Assembly: GCA_902826115.1 (NCBI GenBank)
Contig: CADEDO010000008.1
Location: 1 to 64,000, forward strand
Direction: 5' to 3'
From: an uncultured Nitrosomonas sp.
Lineage (GTDB): Bacteria > Pseudomonadota > Gammaproteobacteria > Burkholderiales > Nitrosomonadaceae
Length of the DNA: 64,000 nt
The notes under the pieces are model-generated. The model was not told where the DNA came from. It made no database searches and was given only the letters and a program-made list of their open reading frames with translations. Position numbers and translations under genes: made by a program. Of the stretch, positions 10,623 through 19,240 are shown in pieces (the stretch's first letter is position 1; the number at the start of each line of letters is the position of its first letter).

Positions 10623-12620
10623 CTAGAAGCGATAATCCATTCTTAAGCGAATTGTTCGCCCGGGTTGCAGCAGGCTGCTTTGCCAGTTGGCATCTGTCGG
10701 TTGCTGGTAGTGTTCGTTGAACAGGTTGTAGAAACTGAGGGATGCCTCCAATCCTTTCACCCAACGCACATCTGTCACTACATTGAGATTGGACAGGAAA
10801 TAATTGTCTGTGTGCGTGCCATCGAGGGTTTTGCGCTTGCCATAGTATTGCAGTTCATAGCCGGCTCGCAGACCGGTCATCAATGGGATGGGGATGGAAA
10901 TATTCAACTTGCCCAAATGATAAGGTGAATTGGTCAGATGCGAGCCATCGTGTTCAGCGCCTTGGATGCCAAAACTGCCACGCAATCGTGCATCCCAATC
11001 CCATGATTTATCGAAGGAAAGTTCAGCGCCCCTGGCTTTGACCTTATTGTCTTGTTGATACTGGCCAAGCCCGCTGATGGGATCAATGGCAGAAACAATC
11101 GGATTGTAGGTGTCCCATGCATACACTACAGCACGCAGATTCATGTCATGCAGTGGACGATAATCGGCCACCAATTCAGCCGTGTCGATTGTCTCAGCAT
11201 TTAACCCGGGGTTATTGACCCGAAATATGCCATCGTTGTAATCGCGCTCATAGGCATTGGGTGAGCGGTGAGCGCGGCCATATAGCGCCTTGAGTGTGGT
11301 TTTGGGCGTTGCTTGCCAGATCAATGCACCGCGCGGGCTGAGTTGATTGTTGATCCATTTGCTATAGTCATAGCGCAATCCCAGCGTGGCCGATAAGGTA
11401 TCGGTGATGCGCCATTCATCCTGAATATACACGCCAGCACGCACGACAGAACTATGGATTGCGATATTCTGATTCGGGTTATCAAAGTTCTCGAAAGTTT
11501 GCTTGATGCGGGTATTGTTGTGATATTCAGCGCCCAGCATCAATTTATGATCGGCAAAAGCAGTCGACAGCAAGCGCAATTCAGCGCCATGCCAGTCACC
11601 GGGTCCGGTCGATAATGTGCGCTCGCCGCTATAAACCATCGGATTATCATAGCGATATTGACCTAGGAATGCCCGCCCTAAGACATTGAGTGTGTCGTTG
11701 GCAAAGCTATCGTTATACTGGATTTGCGTATTGAGGCGGCGGTCGCGCTGAAACTGACCGTTTACCAATGGATCGGATAGATAGGCGCCGGTAGGATCAT
11801 CCTTGCGTCGATCGCCATAAATGAAATCGAATGAGAGAGGGCCGTGGGTAGCGCGTGCAAACATTTGTTTGACATTTTCACCATCCATGCGATGCGCCAC
11901 ACCAGAAACGCCGGCATCCCCAAAATCAAATCGATGATCGACGCCACGCGCCTGAAGCCCGGAAAAAGACAGGATTGCGTCGGTTCCGTTACTGAATTTC
12001 TTGCCCAGCGTGACACGTTCTTGTGGCATCACTTCTGCGGTTTGGTAGGAGGCCGATAGCTCCGCACCTTTGACATCCGAGCCATTGCGCGTAATGATAT
12101 TGACCACACCAACCATGGCATTCAGGCCATACACGGCGCCACCCGGTCCAGGGATAAACTCGATTCGCTCGATCAGATCAATATCAAGCGGAAAATCCCG
12201 TCCGGTGGGACCCTGGTCATAGGTGGCATCGTTGATGCGATTGCCATTGATGGTAATCAGCACGCGTGAATTGAAATCTCCTGGGAGGCCCAAGCCGCGT
12301 GAACCGAAGTAATCATACTGATAATCATAAGTAGTGTGTATCCCAGGCAGGCTGGCGAGTGCTTCATTAATGGTGCGCCAGCCATAGGTCCTGATATCTT
12401 TGCGCGTAATGACGCTGACAGCGGCTGCTACCTGTGTTTGTTTTTGCTCATACTTAGAAGCACTGGTAACACTGATATTCATCAGCTGCCCTAGACTCAT
12501 ATCCTCTAGTGATTCTGCTGCGCAGACGGGCAATACTTTCATGCAGAATAAACATAACACGATACCTTTTCTTGCCGGAGGATGGATGATTAATGAGATG
12601 AGCTTCTTCGGGATGAACAC
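10623..12620 (-). CDS. TonB-dependent outer-membrane receptor, copy 1
   Basis: 665 residues with signal peptide (cleavage near VCAAES), then LEDMSLGQLMNISVTSASK, a plug domain ~50-170 (AVSVITRKDIRTYGWRTINEAL, NGNRINDATYDQ, IERIEFIPGPGGAVYG, NIITRNGSD) and a 22-strand-type barrel ending RLRMDYRF with terminal Phe. No N-terminal STN signalling domain is present. It is the receptor closest to yfiR (12-bp gap) and so probably co-transcribed with the kinase and c-di-GMP genes. About 300 bp separate it from copy 2; its upstream DNA carries a conserved block shared by all three copies. Substrate unknown. Confidence 0.88.
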   Translation of the reverse strand: MFIPKKLISLIIHPPARKGIVLCLFCMKVLPVCAAESLEDMSLGQLMNISVTSASKYEQKQTQVAAAVSVITRKDIRTYGWRTINEALASLPGIHTTYDYQYDYFGSRGLGLPGDFNSRVLITINGNRINDATYDQGPTGRDFPLDIDLIERIEFIPGPGGAVYGLNAMVGVVNIITRNGSDVKGAELSASYQTAEVMPQERVTLGKKFSNGTDAILSFSGLQARGVDHRFDFGDAGVSGVAHRMDGENVKQMFARATHGPLSFDFIYGDRRKDDPTGAYLSDPLVNGQFQRDRRLNTQIQYNDSFANDTLNVLGRAFLGQYRYDNPMVYSGERTLSTGPGDWHGAELRLLSTAFADHKLMLGAEYHNNTRIKQTFENFDNPNQNIAIHSSVVRAGVYIQDEWRITDTLSATLGLRYDYSKWINNQLSPRGALIWQATPKTTLKALYGRAHRSPNAYERDYNDGIFRVNNPGLNAETIDTAELVADYRPLHDMNLRAVVYAWDTYNPIVSAIDPISGLGQYQQDNKVKARGAELSFDKSWDWDARLRGSFGIQGAEHDGSHLTNSPYHLGKLNISIPIPLMTGLRAGYELQYYGKRKTLDGTHTDNYFLSNLNVVTDVRWVKGLEASLSFYNLFNEHYQQPTDANWQSSLLQPGRTIRLRMDYRF

Positions 12621-12937
12621 GGTGAACGAGATTGATTTTTTAATTTATCGATTTAAACATACCGAGCTGCTGACCAAATTGTGATAAATAGGGGTTTTTG
12701 TTACTTTAATTTTTTAAACAATAGTGACCTGCCAATACAGAACCGATGCGCTAGGTCGGCAGTACTTCTCAGATGCACAACTCTAAAAACTGAATAATCG
12801 TTACCGGTCACGTCGATTGTCATGTGATATTGTTATTATTCATTGTCCTAGTATCCTACCTTACTTAAGTAAAGACTGCCTATGATAGAAATCAAATAAA
12901 GCGCTATATGATGTATAAATACCCACTCGATTTGGGT
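12621..12937. other. Intergenic region between receptor copies 1 and 2
   Basis: 317 bp without a gene. The part next to copy 1 (12661-12710) is the conserved upstream block described separately. The remainder is AT-rich; I see no further gene, Fur-box-quality palindrome or intrinsic terminator in it. Confidence 0.5.
12661..12710 (-). promoter_or_regulatory. Conserved upstream block of receptor copy 1
   Basis: On the minus strand this reads AATTAAAGTAACAAAAACC, about 10 less conserved bases, then TTTGGTCAGC, ending about 40 bp before the start codon. Close versions lie before copies 2 and 3 at the same distance, so the promoter or leader was duplicated with the gene. Its function (promoter, operator or leader) is inferred. 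Confidence 0.45.
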
Positions 12938-14941
12938 TCAGAAACGAAAATCCATTCTTAGTCTTATCGTTCTTCCGGGTTGCATGAGGCTATTTTGCCA
13001 ATTGGTATCGGCAGCCGGGTGCTGGAAATGCTCGTTAAACAAATTATAGAGACTCAGTGATGCTTCCAACCCTTTGACCCATCGAACATCGGTAGTTAGA
13101 TTGAGATTGGAAAGAAAATAGCTATCCGTATGCGTACCATTTAGGGTTTTTCGGTTGCCGTAATACTGCAATTCATAGCCGGTACGAAGACCGGTCACTA
13201 ATGGGATCGGCATGGAAATATTCAGCTTGCCTAGGAAATATGGGGAATTGAGGAGCTGTGAACCTTGTTGTTCAGCATCCTGAATGCCAAAACTACTGCG
13301 CAATCGTGCTCCCCAATCCCAGGTTTTATCCACCGATAGTTCGCCACCTCTGACTTTAACCTTACCGGATCCTTGCTGGTATTGAGAAAGACCACTGATG
13401 GGATCAGTCCCTAAGCTGATCAGGTTGGTCATATTCCAGGCATATGCGGTGGTGCGTATATTCATGTTCGGCAGCGGTAGATAATCGACCGCCAGTTCGG
13501 CGGTATCCATTGACTCGCTGTGCAGTCCTGGATTGGAAACCTGGGATATCCCGTCGTTATAATTGCGTTCATAGGCATTGGGCGATCGATGAGCGCGGCC
13601 ATATAGGGCTTTAAAGGTTAGTTGGGGTGTTGCTTGCCAAATCAGTGCGCCGCGCGGGCTTAGCCGGCTGTTGATCCAATTGTTGTGATCATAACGCAGC
13701 CCCATGGTCGCTGATACCGTGTCGGTAATCCGCCATTCGTCTTGTGCATAGATGCCCACACGGATTATCGAGTCTCTCAGCAGTGTGTTTTCATCGGGGC
13801 TGGCGAAATTCTGGAAAGTTTGTTTGATGCGAGTGTTATTTTGATATTCCGCCCCGATCATCAGTTTATGATCGGTCAGCGCTGTCGACAGCAGGCGTAA
13901 TTCAACCCCATGCCAATCACTTGGGCCGGTGAAAAGATTTCTTTCGCCGCTGTAGATCAATGGATTGTCATAGCGATATTGGCCAAGAAAAAGACGCCCC
14001 AGTACATTGAGCGTGTTGTTGGCAAAATACTCGTTATACTGGATCTGGGTGTTGAGGCGGCGGTCGCGCTGAAATTGACCGCCCATCAGCGGGTCAGAGA
14101 AAAACATGCCGGTAGGATCATCCTTGCGCCGATCGCCGTAGATAAAATCAAAGGAGAGAGGACCATGGCTGGCGCGCGCAAATACTTGCTTAACATTTTC
14201 GCCATCCATATGGTGCGCCACGCCTGCAACACCGGAATCGCCATATTCAAACAAACGATTGGCTCCGCGCGACTGGAGACCGGAAAAGGACAGTAATGCA
14301 TCGGTTCCGTTATCGAATTGCTTGCCCAAAGTGACTCGTTCCTGCGGCATGGTTTCTGCGGTCTGGTAGGAAGCGGAAAGTTCAACGCCTCTGACGTCTG
14401 AGCCGTTACGCGTAATGATATTGACCACGCCCAACATGGCATTTTGCCCGTATACCGCGCTGCCGGGTCCGGGAATAAATTCAATGCGCTCAATCAGATC
14501 AATGTCGAGCGGGAAATCCCGCCCGGTGGGACCCTGATCATAGGTGGCATCGTTGATGCGATTGCCATTGATGGTGATCAATACGCGCGTATTGAAGTCT
14601 CCAGGCAGGGCAAAACCGCGCGTACCAAGATAATCATACTGATAATCGTAGGTAGGATATATCCCAGGAAGGCTGGCGAGCGCTTCATTCAGCGTTCGCC
14701 AACCATAAGTTCGAATATCTTTGCGCGTGATGATGCTGACGGTTGCGGCCACTTGTTGTTGTTTTTGTTCATATTTTGAAGCGCCAATCACACGGATATT
14801 CATCAACTGATCCAGACTCATTTGTTCCAAATTCGGAGCTGCGTGCGCGGGGAATATTTTCAGGCAAAACAGGCAAAGCAGCAGACCTTCTCTCGCAGGA
14901 GAATAGGTAAGCGACGCAGCTGGTTTTTTGGCGATGAACAA
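12938..14941 (-). CDS. TonB-dependent outer-membrane receptor, copy 2
   Basis: 667 residues, close paralogue of copies 1 and 3. Signal peptide ends near AHAAPN; LEQMSLDQLMNIRVIGASK follows, then the plug (FALPGDFNTRVLITINGN, IEFIPGPGSAVYGQNAM) and a barrel ending RMDFRF. Plug and periplasmic turns are nearly identical to copy 3, while several barrel segments, for example around residues 400-425 (NFASPDENTLLRDS), differ, which fits different ligands for one shared signalling output. It is separated from copy 1 by ~318 bp and from copy 3 by ~183 bp, each gap carrying its own conserved upstream block. Confidence 0.88.
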   Translation of the reverse strand: MFIAKKPAASLTYSPAREGLLLCLFCLKIFPAHAAPNLEQMSLDQLMNIRVIGASKYEQKQQQVAATVSIITRKDIRTYGWRTLNEALASLPGIYPTYDYQYDYLGTRGFALPGDFNTRVLITINGNRINDATYDQGPTGRDFPLDIDLIERIEFIPGPGSAVYGQNAMLGVVNIITRNGSDVRGVELSASYQTAETMPQERVTLGKQFDNGTDALLSFSGLQSRGANRLFEYGDSGVAGVAHHMDGENVKQVFARASHGPLSFDFIYGDRRKDDPTGMFFSDPLMGGQFQRDRRLNTQIQYNEYFANNTLNVLGRLFLGQYRYDNPLIYSGERNLFTGPSDWHGVELRLLSTALTDHKLMIGAEYQNNTRIKQTFQNFASPDENTLLRDSIIRVGIYAQDEWRITDTVSATMGLRYDHNNWINSRLSPRGALIWQATPQLTFKALYGRAHRSPNAYERNYNDGISQVSNPGLHSESMDTAELAVDYLPLPNMNIRTTAYAWNMTNLISLGTDPISGLSQYQQGSGKVKVRGGELSVDKTWDWGARLRSSFGIQDAEQQGSQLLNSPYFLGKLNISMPIPLVTGLRTGYELQYYGNRKTLNGTHTDSYFLSNLNLTTDVRWVKGLEASLSLYNLFNEHFQHPAADTNWQNSLMQPGRTIRLRMDFRF

Positions 14942-14980
14942 GGTGATAAAGCATTAATAGTTGAATCCCTTGATTTAATC

Positions 14981-15034
14981 ACATTGAGTCTCTGACCAAA
15001 GGCTGGGAAATAAAGGTTTTTGTTACCTTAATTG
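14981..15034 (-). promoter_or_regulatory. Conserved upstream block of receptor copy 2
   Basis: Minus-strand reading gives AATTAAGGTAACAAAAACC then TTTATTTCCCAGCC and TTTGGTCAGAG, aligned with the blocks before copies 1 and 3 at the same distance from the start codon. Conservation between paralogues is seen directly; a promoter role is inferred. Confidence 0.45.
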
Positions 15035-15123
15035 TAGGAATATTGGAGGTGCAAATTAAGTGGCGATTGCACTGCATGGCTGTTTAGCAACAGCGTCGTT
15101 GATAGGCTTGTCTGGCGGTCGAC

Positions 15124-17127
15124 CTAAAAACGATAATCCATTCTTAAGCGAACTGTCCGTCCAGGCTGACTCAGGCTGTTCTGCCAGTTGGTATCGGCAG
15201 CCGGGTGCTGGTAGTGCTCATTAAACAAGTTGTAGAAGCTGAGTGATGCTTCCAGTCCTTTAACCCAGCGCACATCAGTGACTAGATTCAGATTGGAAAG
15301 GAAATAACTATCCGTGTGAGTGCCATCGTTGGTTTTGCGCTTACCGTAGTATTGCAATTCAAAGCCGGCTCGCAGGCCGGCCATCAATGGCAGCGGAATG
15401 GAAACATTCAATTTGCCCAGATATTGCGGAGAATTTTGTAGAGACGAGCCTTGTTGCTCGGCGCTCTGGATGCCGAAACTACTGCGCAATCGCGCTCCCC
15501 AATCCCAAGTTTTATCCAGCGATAATTCCGCTCCTCTGGCTAAAACTTTGCGTGATGCTTGTTGGTATTGGGAGATGCCGCTAATAGGATCCACGCCCAA
15601 TGTGATCAGATTCATCATATCCCACGCATACACGGTGGCGCGCAGATTCATATCCGGTAACGGACGATGATCGGCCACCAGTTCAGCGGTATCGATCGTT
15701 TCACTGTGTAAGCCTGGATTGGAAACTTGAAATACGGCATCGTTGTAATCGCGCTCATACGAATTGGGTGAGCGATGCGCGCGCCCATAGAGTGCTTTCA
15801 AGGTGGTTTGGGGGGTAGCCTGCCAGATCAATGCACCGCGCGGACTGAGCCGATTGCCAATCCAGGTGATGTAGTCATAACGTAACCCTAAGGTTGCCGA
15901 TAGCGTAGGGAAGATGCGCCATTCATCTTGAGCAAACACCCCGACACGTACCACGGAGCTACCAATGGCGACATTTTCCGCAGAATTTGCAAAATTGACA
16001 AAGGTTTGATCGATACGGGTGTTATTTTGGTATTCAACCCCGATCATCAGTTGATGATCGGTGATAGCCGTGGACAGCAACCGTAGTTCAGCGCCGTGCC
16101 AGTTACTGGGGCCGGTGGAAACGGTTTTCTCGCCGCTATAGACACCGGGCTGATCATAGCGATATTGGCCGAGAAACAGGCGCCCTAGTACATTGAGCGT
16201 GTTATTGGCAAAATGATCGTTATACTGGATTTGGGTATTGAGGCGCTTATCGTTGACCGCAGCACCGCCTACTAACGGATCGGTCATATAGGGTGCGGCG
16301 GGATTTTCTTTGTGCCGGTCGCCATAAATGAAATCAAAGGAAAAAGGACCGTGGGAGGCACGAGCGAATAACTGCTTAACATTTTCCCCATCCATGCGGT
16401 GCGCCACGCCGGAAATGCCGGAATCGCCATAATCAAAGAAGCGATCCACGCCGCGCGATTGGAGGCCGGAAAAAGAAATGAGCGCATCCGTTCCATTAGC
16501 GAATTGCTTGCCCAGCGTAACGCGCTCTTGCGGCATGGTTTCCGTTGTCTGGTAGGAAGCTGAAAGCTCAGCGCCTTTGATATCCGAACCATTGCGCGTA
16601 ATGATGTTGACAACCCCCAGCATGGCGTTCTGCCCATACACGGCGCTGCCGGGTCCGGGAATAAATTCAATGCGCTCGATCAAATCAATGTCGAGCGGGA
16701 AATCACGACCGGTGGGACCTTGGTCATAGGTGGCATCGTTGATGCGATTGCCATTGATGGTGATCAGGACACGCGTATTAAAGTCACCAGGCAGTGCAAA
16801 ACCACGCGTGCCGAGGTAATCGTATTGATGATCGTAGGTGGGATGAATCCCGGGCAGGCTGGCGAGCGCCTCATTCAATGTGCGCCAACCATAGGTGCGA
16901 ATATCTTTGCGGGTGATAATGCTGACGGCAGCGGCGACTTGCTGTTGCTTTTGTGCATATTTTGAGGCGCCTACCACACGAATGTCCATCAGTTCTTCCA
17001 GACTCAGCTGCTCCAGATTCGTGGCTGCCTGGATGGAAAACGTGCTCATGCACAATAGACAAAGCAGTAAACCTTCACGAATGGGGGAAGGAGTAATCGG
17101 CGAAACGTGTTTTCGCAGGATGGACAA
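15124..17127 (-). CDS. TonB-dependent outer-membrane receptor, copy 3
   Basis: 667 residues, first of the three tandem receptors. Signal peptide ends near SIQAATN, followed by LEQLSLEELMDIRVVGASK, the plug domain with the same NGNRINDATYDQ and IEFIPGPGSAVYGQ motifs, and a barrel ending VRLRMDYRF. It differs from the others in a segment around residue 290 (KENPAAPYMTDPLVGGAAVN) and near residue 405, likely surface loops. Its own upstream block suggests the operon can start here. Receptors of this kind often lie next to YfiR-like genes; the ligand is not predictable from sequence. Confidence 0.88.
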   Translation of the reverse strand: MSILRKHVSPITPSPIREGLLLCLLCMSTFSIQAATNLEQLSLEELMDIRVVGASKYAQKQQQVAAAVSIITRKDIRTYGWRTLNEALASLPGIHPTYDHQYDYLGTRGFALPGDFNTRVLITINGNRINDATYDQGPTGRDFPLDIDLIERIEFIPGPGSAVYGQNAMLGVVNIITRNGSDIKGAELSASYQTTETMPQERVTLGKQFANGTDALISFSGLQSRGVDRFFDYGDSGISGVAHRMDGENVKQLFARASHGPFSFDFIYGDRHKENPAAPYMTDPLVGGAAVNDKRLNTQIQYNDHFANNTLNVLGRLFLGQYRYDQPGVYSGEKTVSTGPSNWHGAELRLLSTAITDHQLMIGVEYQNNTRIDQTFVNFANSAENVAIGSSVVRVGVFAQDEWRIFPTLSATLGLRYDYITWIGNRLSPRGALIWQATPQTTLKALYGRAHRSPNSYERDYNDAVFQVSNPGLHSETIDTAELVADHRPLPDMNLRATVYAWDMMNLITLGVDPISGISQYQQASRKVLARGAELSLDKTWDWGARLRSSFGIQSAEQQGSSLQNSPQYLGKLNVSIPLPLMAGLRAGFELQYYGKRKTNDGTHTDSYFLSNLNLVTDVRWVKGLEASLSFYNLFNEHYQHPAADTNWQNSLSQPGRTVRLRMDYRF

Positions 17128-17160
17128 GATGAGTCAGTTTAATAAGTCAGTGCTTGTATT

Positions 17161-17218
17161 TAAACATCGCCAATTGCTGATCAAAAGCTGGGTAATAAAG
17201 TTTTCTATTATCTTAATT
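17161..17218 (-). promoter_or_regulatory. Conserved upstream block of receptor copy 3
   Basis: Minus-strand reading gives AATTAAGATAATAGAAAAC, then TTTATTACCCAGC and TTTTGATCAGC, the most diverged of the three paralogous blocks. It probably drives the first receptor and perhaps the whole signalling block. Confidence 0.4.
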
Positions 17219-17357
17219 CTTAAACTGATTTTTGACAAAACAATCTCAGATGATTACGGTTACTTGACGACGAATTGTGTTGTGTAATCGCCGATCAAAT
17301 GGGGAAGGAGGGCTATTTAATGATGATTGATGGTCCTGTATGAATCAATCGGTTGAA

Positions 17358-19232
17358 TCATTGACCTTGTTCATTATCCAGCAAACCCAGAAATCCACCC
17401 GATTGATGATTCCATAATTGCGCATAGAGCTGACTGTTTGCGATCAGTTTGGCGTGACTGCCTTGTTCTACAATGCGTCCCTTGTCGAATACGATCAGGC
17501 GATCCATGGCCGCTATGGTGGATAGGCGGTGCGCAATCGCGATCACTGTTTTACCCTGCATGAGCTGATACAGGCTTTGCTGAATGCTGGCTTCGACTTC
17601 TGAATCGAGTGCTGAGGTAGCTTCATCCAATACCAGGATAGGTGCATTTTTTAATAGTACGCGCGCAATCGCAATGCGTTGACGCTGACCGCCCGAGAGC
17701 GTGACGCCGCGCTCACCGACATGCGCATGATATCCGGTGCGACCTTTGATATCGCGCAGTGTCAGGATGAATTCATGCGCTTGTGCTTGTTTGGCCGCAG
17801 CGATCATTTGTTCATCCGTGGCATCGGGTTTGCCGAACAGGATGTTGTCGCGCACCGAACGGTGCAACAGTGAAGTGTCCTGTGTCACCATGGCGATATT
17901 GGCGCGCAGACTATCTTGACTGACTGAGCGAATGTCTTGACCGTCAATGGTGATGCTGCCTTGCTGCACATCATAGAATCTGAGCAATAAATTCACAAAA
18001 GTCGATTTGCCGGCGCCTGAGCGGCCAACGATGCCTACTTTCTCCCCGGCTGAGATGTGTAAATTGAGGTCATCAAAAATGCGCACGGGGACTGGCTGAT
18101 CCACTGTTTCATTATCCGGATGATAGGAAAAACCGACGCGATTAAAATCAATGACGCCTTGCCGGATGTGCAAGGTCTGCGCATCCGGCACATCGATGAC
18201 ATGCTGTGATTTGGCGAGTGTGTTGATACCGTCTTGCACCGTGCCAATATTTTCAAACAGCGCGTTGACTTCCCACATGATCCAATGCGACATGCCCGTC
18301 AACCGGATGGCCAGACTCATCACAACCGCAATCGCTCCGGGTCCGATGGTGCCTTGCAGCCACAGATAAATGCCCAGTGCGCCGGTGACGAATACCAGCA
18401 ACATGTTGATCGTCCAAACGCAGGCGTTGAGCAGGGTGGACAGGCGCATTTGCGGATATACGGTCGACATGAATTCTTCCATGCCGGCCTGAGCATAGGC
18501 GGATTCTCGCTGACTTCCGGAAAAAAGCTTGAGGGTCAGGATGTTGGTATAGCTGTCAACAATACGGCCTGTCATCAAAGAGCGCGCATCGGCTTGCAAC
18601 GTGGAGATGCGTTTTAATTTGGGAACGAAATGACATAGGATGACGATGTATAACATCAGCCAAGCAAGCAAAGGCAAGCATAAATAAGGATCTGCATTGA
18701 TGACCAATAGGAAAGTGGTGGTGAGATAAACGCTGACAAACAACATGACATCCAGCAACTTCATCACGGTTTCCCGCACCGACAAAGCGGTTTGCATCAC
18801 TTTGGTGGCGATGCGGCCGCTGAATTCATGTTGAAAAAATGCATAACTTTGATTGAGCAGGTAGCGGTGCGAAAGCCAACGCACGCGCATGGGGAGATTG
18901 CCCATCAGCGTTTGGTGGATCACTAGCGAATGCAACAGTACCAGCAGCGGCATAATGATCAGGATGAAGATGGACATGACCAATAAAGTGGGCCATTCCT
19001 CTTCCAGGAATTGCGTGGTTTCTTTCTCTGCCAGCCAATCCACCAGTTGCCCCAGTACGCCATACAGCATGGCTTCACTGATCGCCAGGCAGGTTGTCAA
19101 TAGCGCCAGCAAGATAAGAGAAAATTCAATGCCGCGAATGTAGTGGCGACAGAATTGATACAACCCCTTCGGCGGTTCCGTAGGATGCTCAGGGGGATAT
19201 GGGTTTATCAGGCGCTCGAAGAAGCCGAACAT
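17358..19232 (-). CDS. ABC transporter, fused permease and ATPase (MsbA-like exporter)
   Basis: 624 residues. Six membrane helices in residues ~35-330 form an exporter-type transmembrane domain; the C-terminal nucleotide-binding domain (~370-610) carries Walker A GRSGAGKST, signature LSGGQRQRIAIARVLLK, Walker B ILVLDEATSALD and the switch His in AIAHRLST. One half-transporter per gene implies a homodimer in the inner membrane. Substrate unknown; lipid, peptide or drug export are all possible. It starts 8 bp after the TraB-family gene and is likely in one transcript with it. About 230 bp separate its end from the start of receptor copy 3, so it seems independent of that block. Confidence 0.88.
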   Translation of the reverse strand: MFGFFERLINPYPPEHPTEPPKGLYQFCRHYIRGIEFSLILLALLTTCLAISEAMLYGVLGQLVDWLAEKETTQFLEEEWPTLLVMSIFILIIMPLLVLLHSLVIHQTLMGNLPMRVRWLSHRYLLNQSYAFFQHEFSGRIATKVMQTALSVRETVMKLLDVMLFVSVYLTTTFLLVINADPYLCLPLLAWLMLYIVILCHFVPKLKRISTLQADARSLMTGRIVDSYTNILTLKLFSGSQRESAYAQAGMEEFMSTVYPQMRLSTLLNACVWTINMLLVFVTGALGIYLWLQGTIGPGAIAVVMSLAIRLTGMSHWIMWEVNALFENIGTVQDGINTLAKSQHVIDVPDAQTLHIRQGVIDFNRVGFSYHPDNETVDQPVPVRIFDDLNLHISAGEKVGIVGRSGAGKSTFVNLLLRFYDVQQGSITIDGQDIRSVSQDSLRANIAMVTQDTSLLHRSVRDNILFGKPDATDEQMIAAAKQAQAHEFILTLRDIKGRTGYHAHVGERGVTLSGGQRQRIAIARVLLKNAPILVLDEATSALDSEVEASIQQSLYQLMQGKTVIAIAHRLSTIAAMDRLIVFDKGRIVEQGSHAKLIANSQLYAQLWNHQSGGFLGLLDNEQGQ

Positions 19233-19240
19233 ATTCTTGA

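Noticed and set aside
10623-17127. Reading the receptor cluster as Fur-controlled siderophore uptake
   Set aside because: No Fur box of quality like that before hemP is visible upstream, no siderophore ABC genes are present, and the operon continues into c-di-GMP signalling genes.
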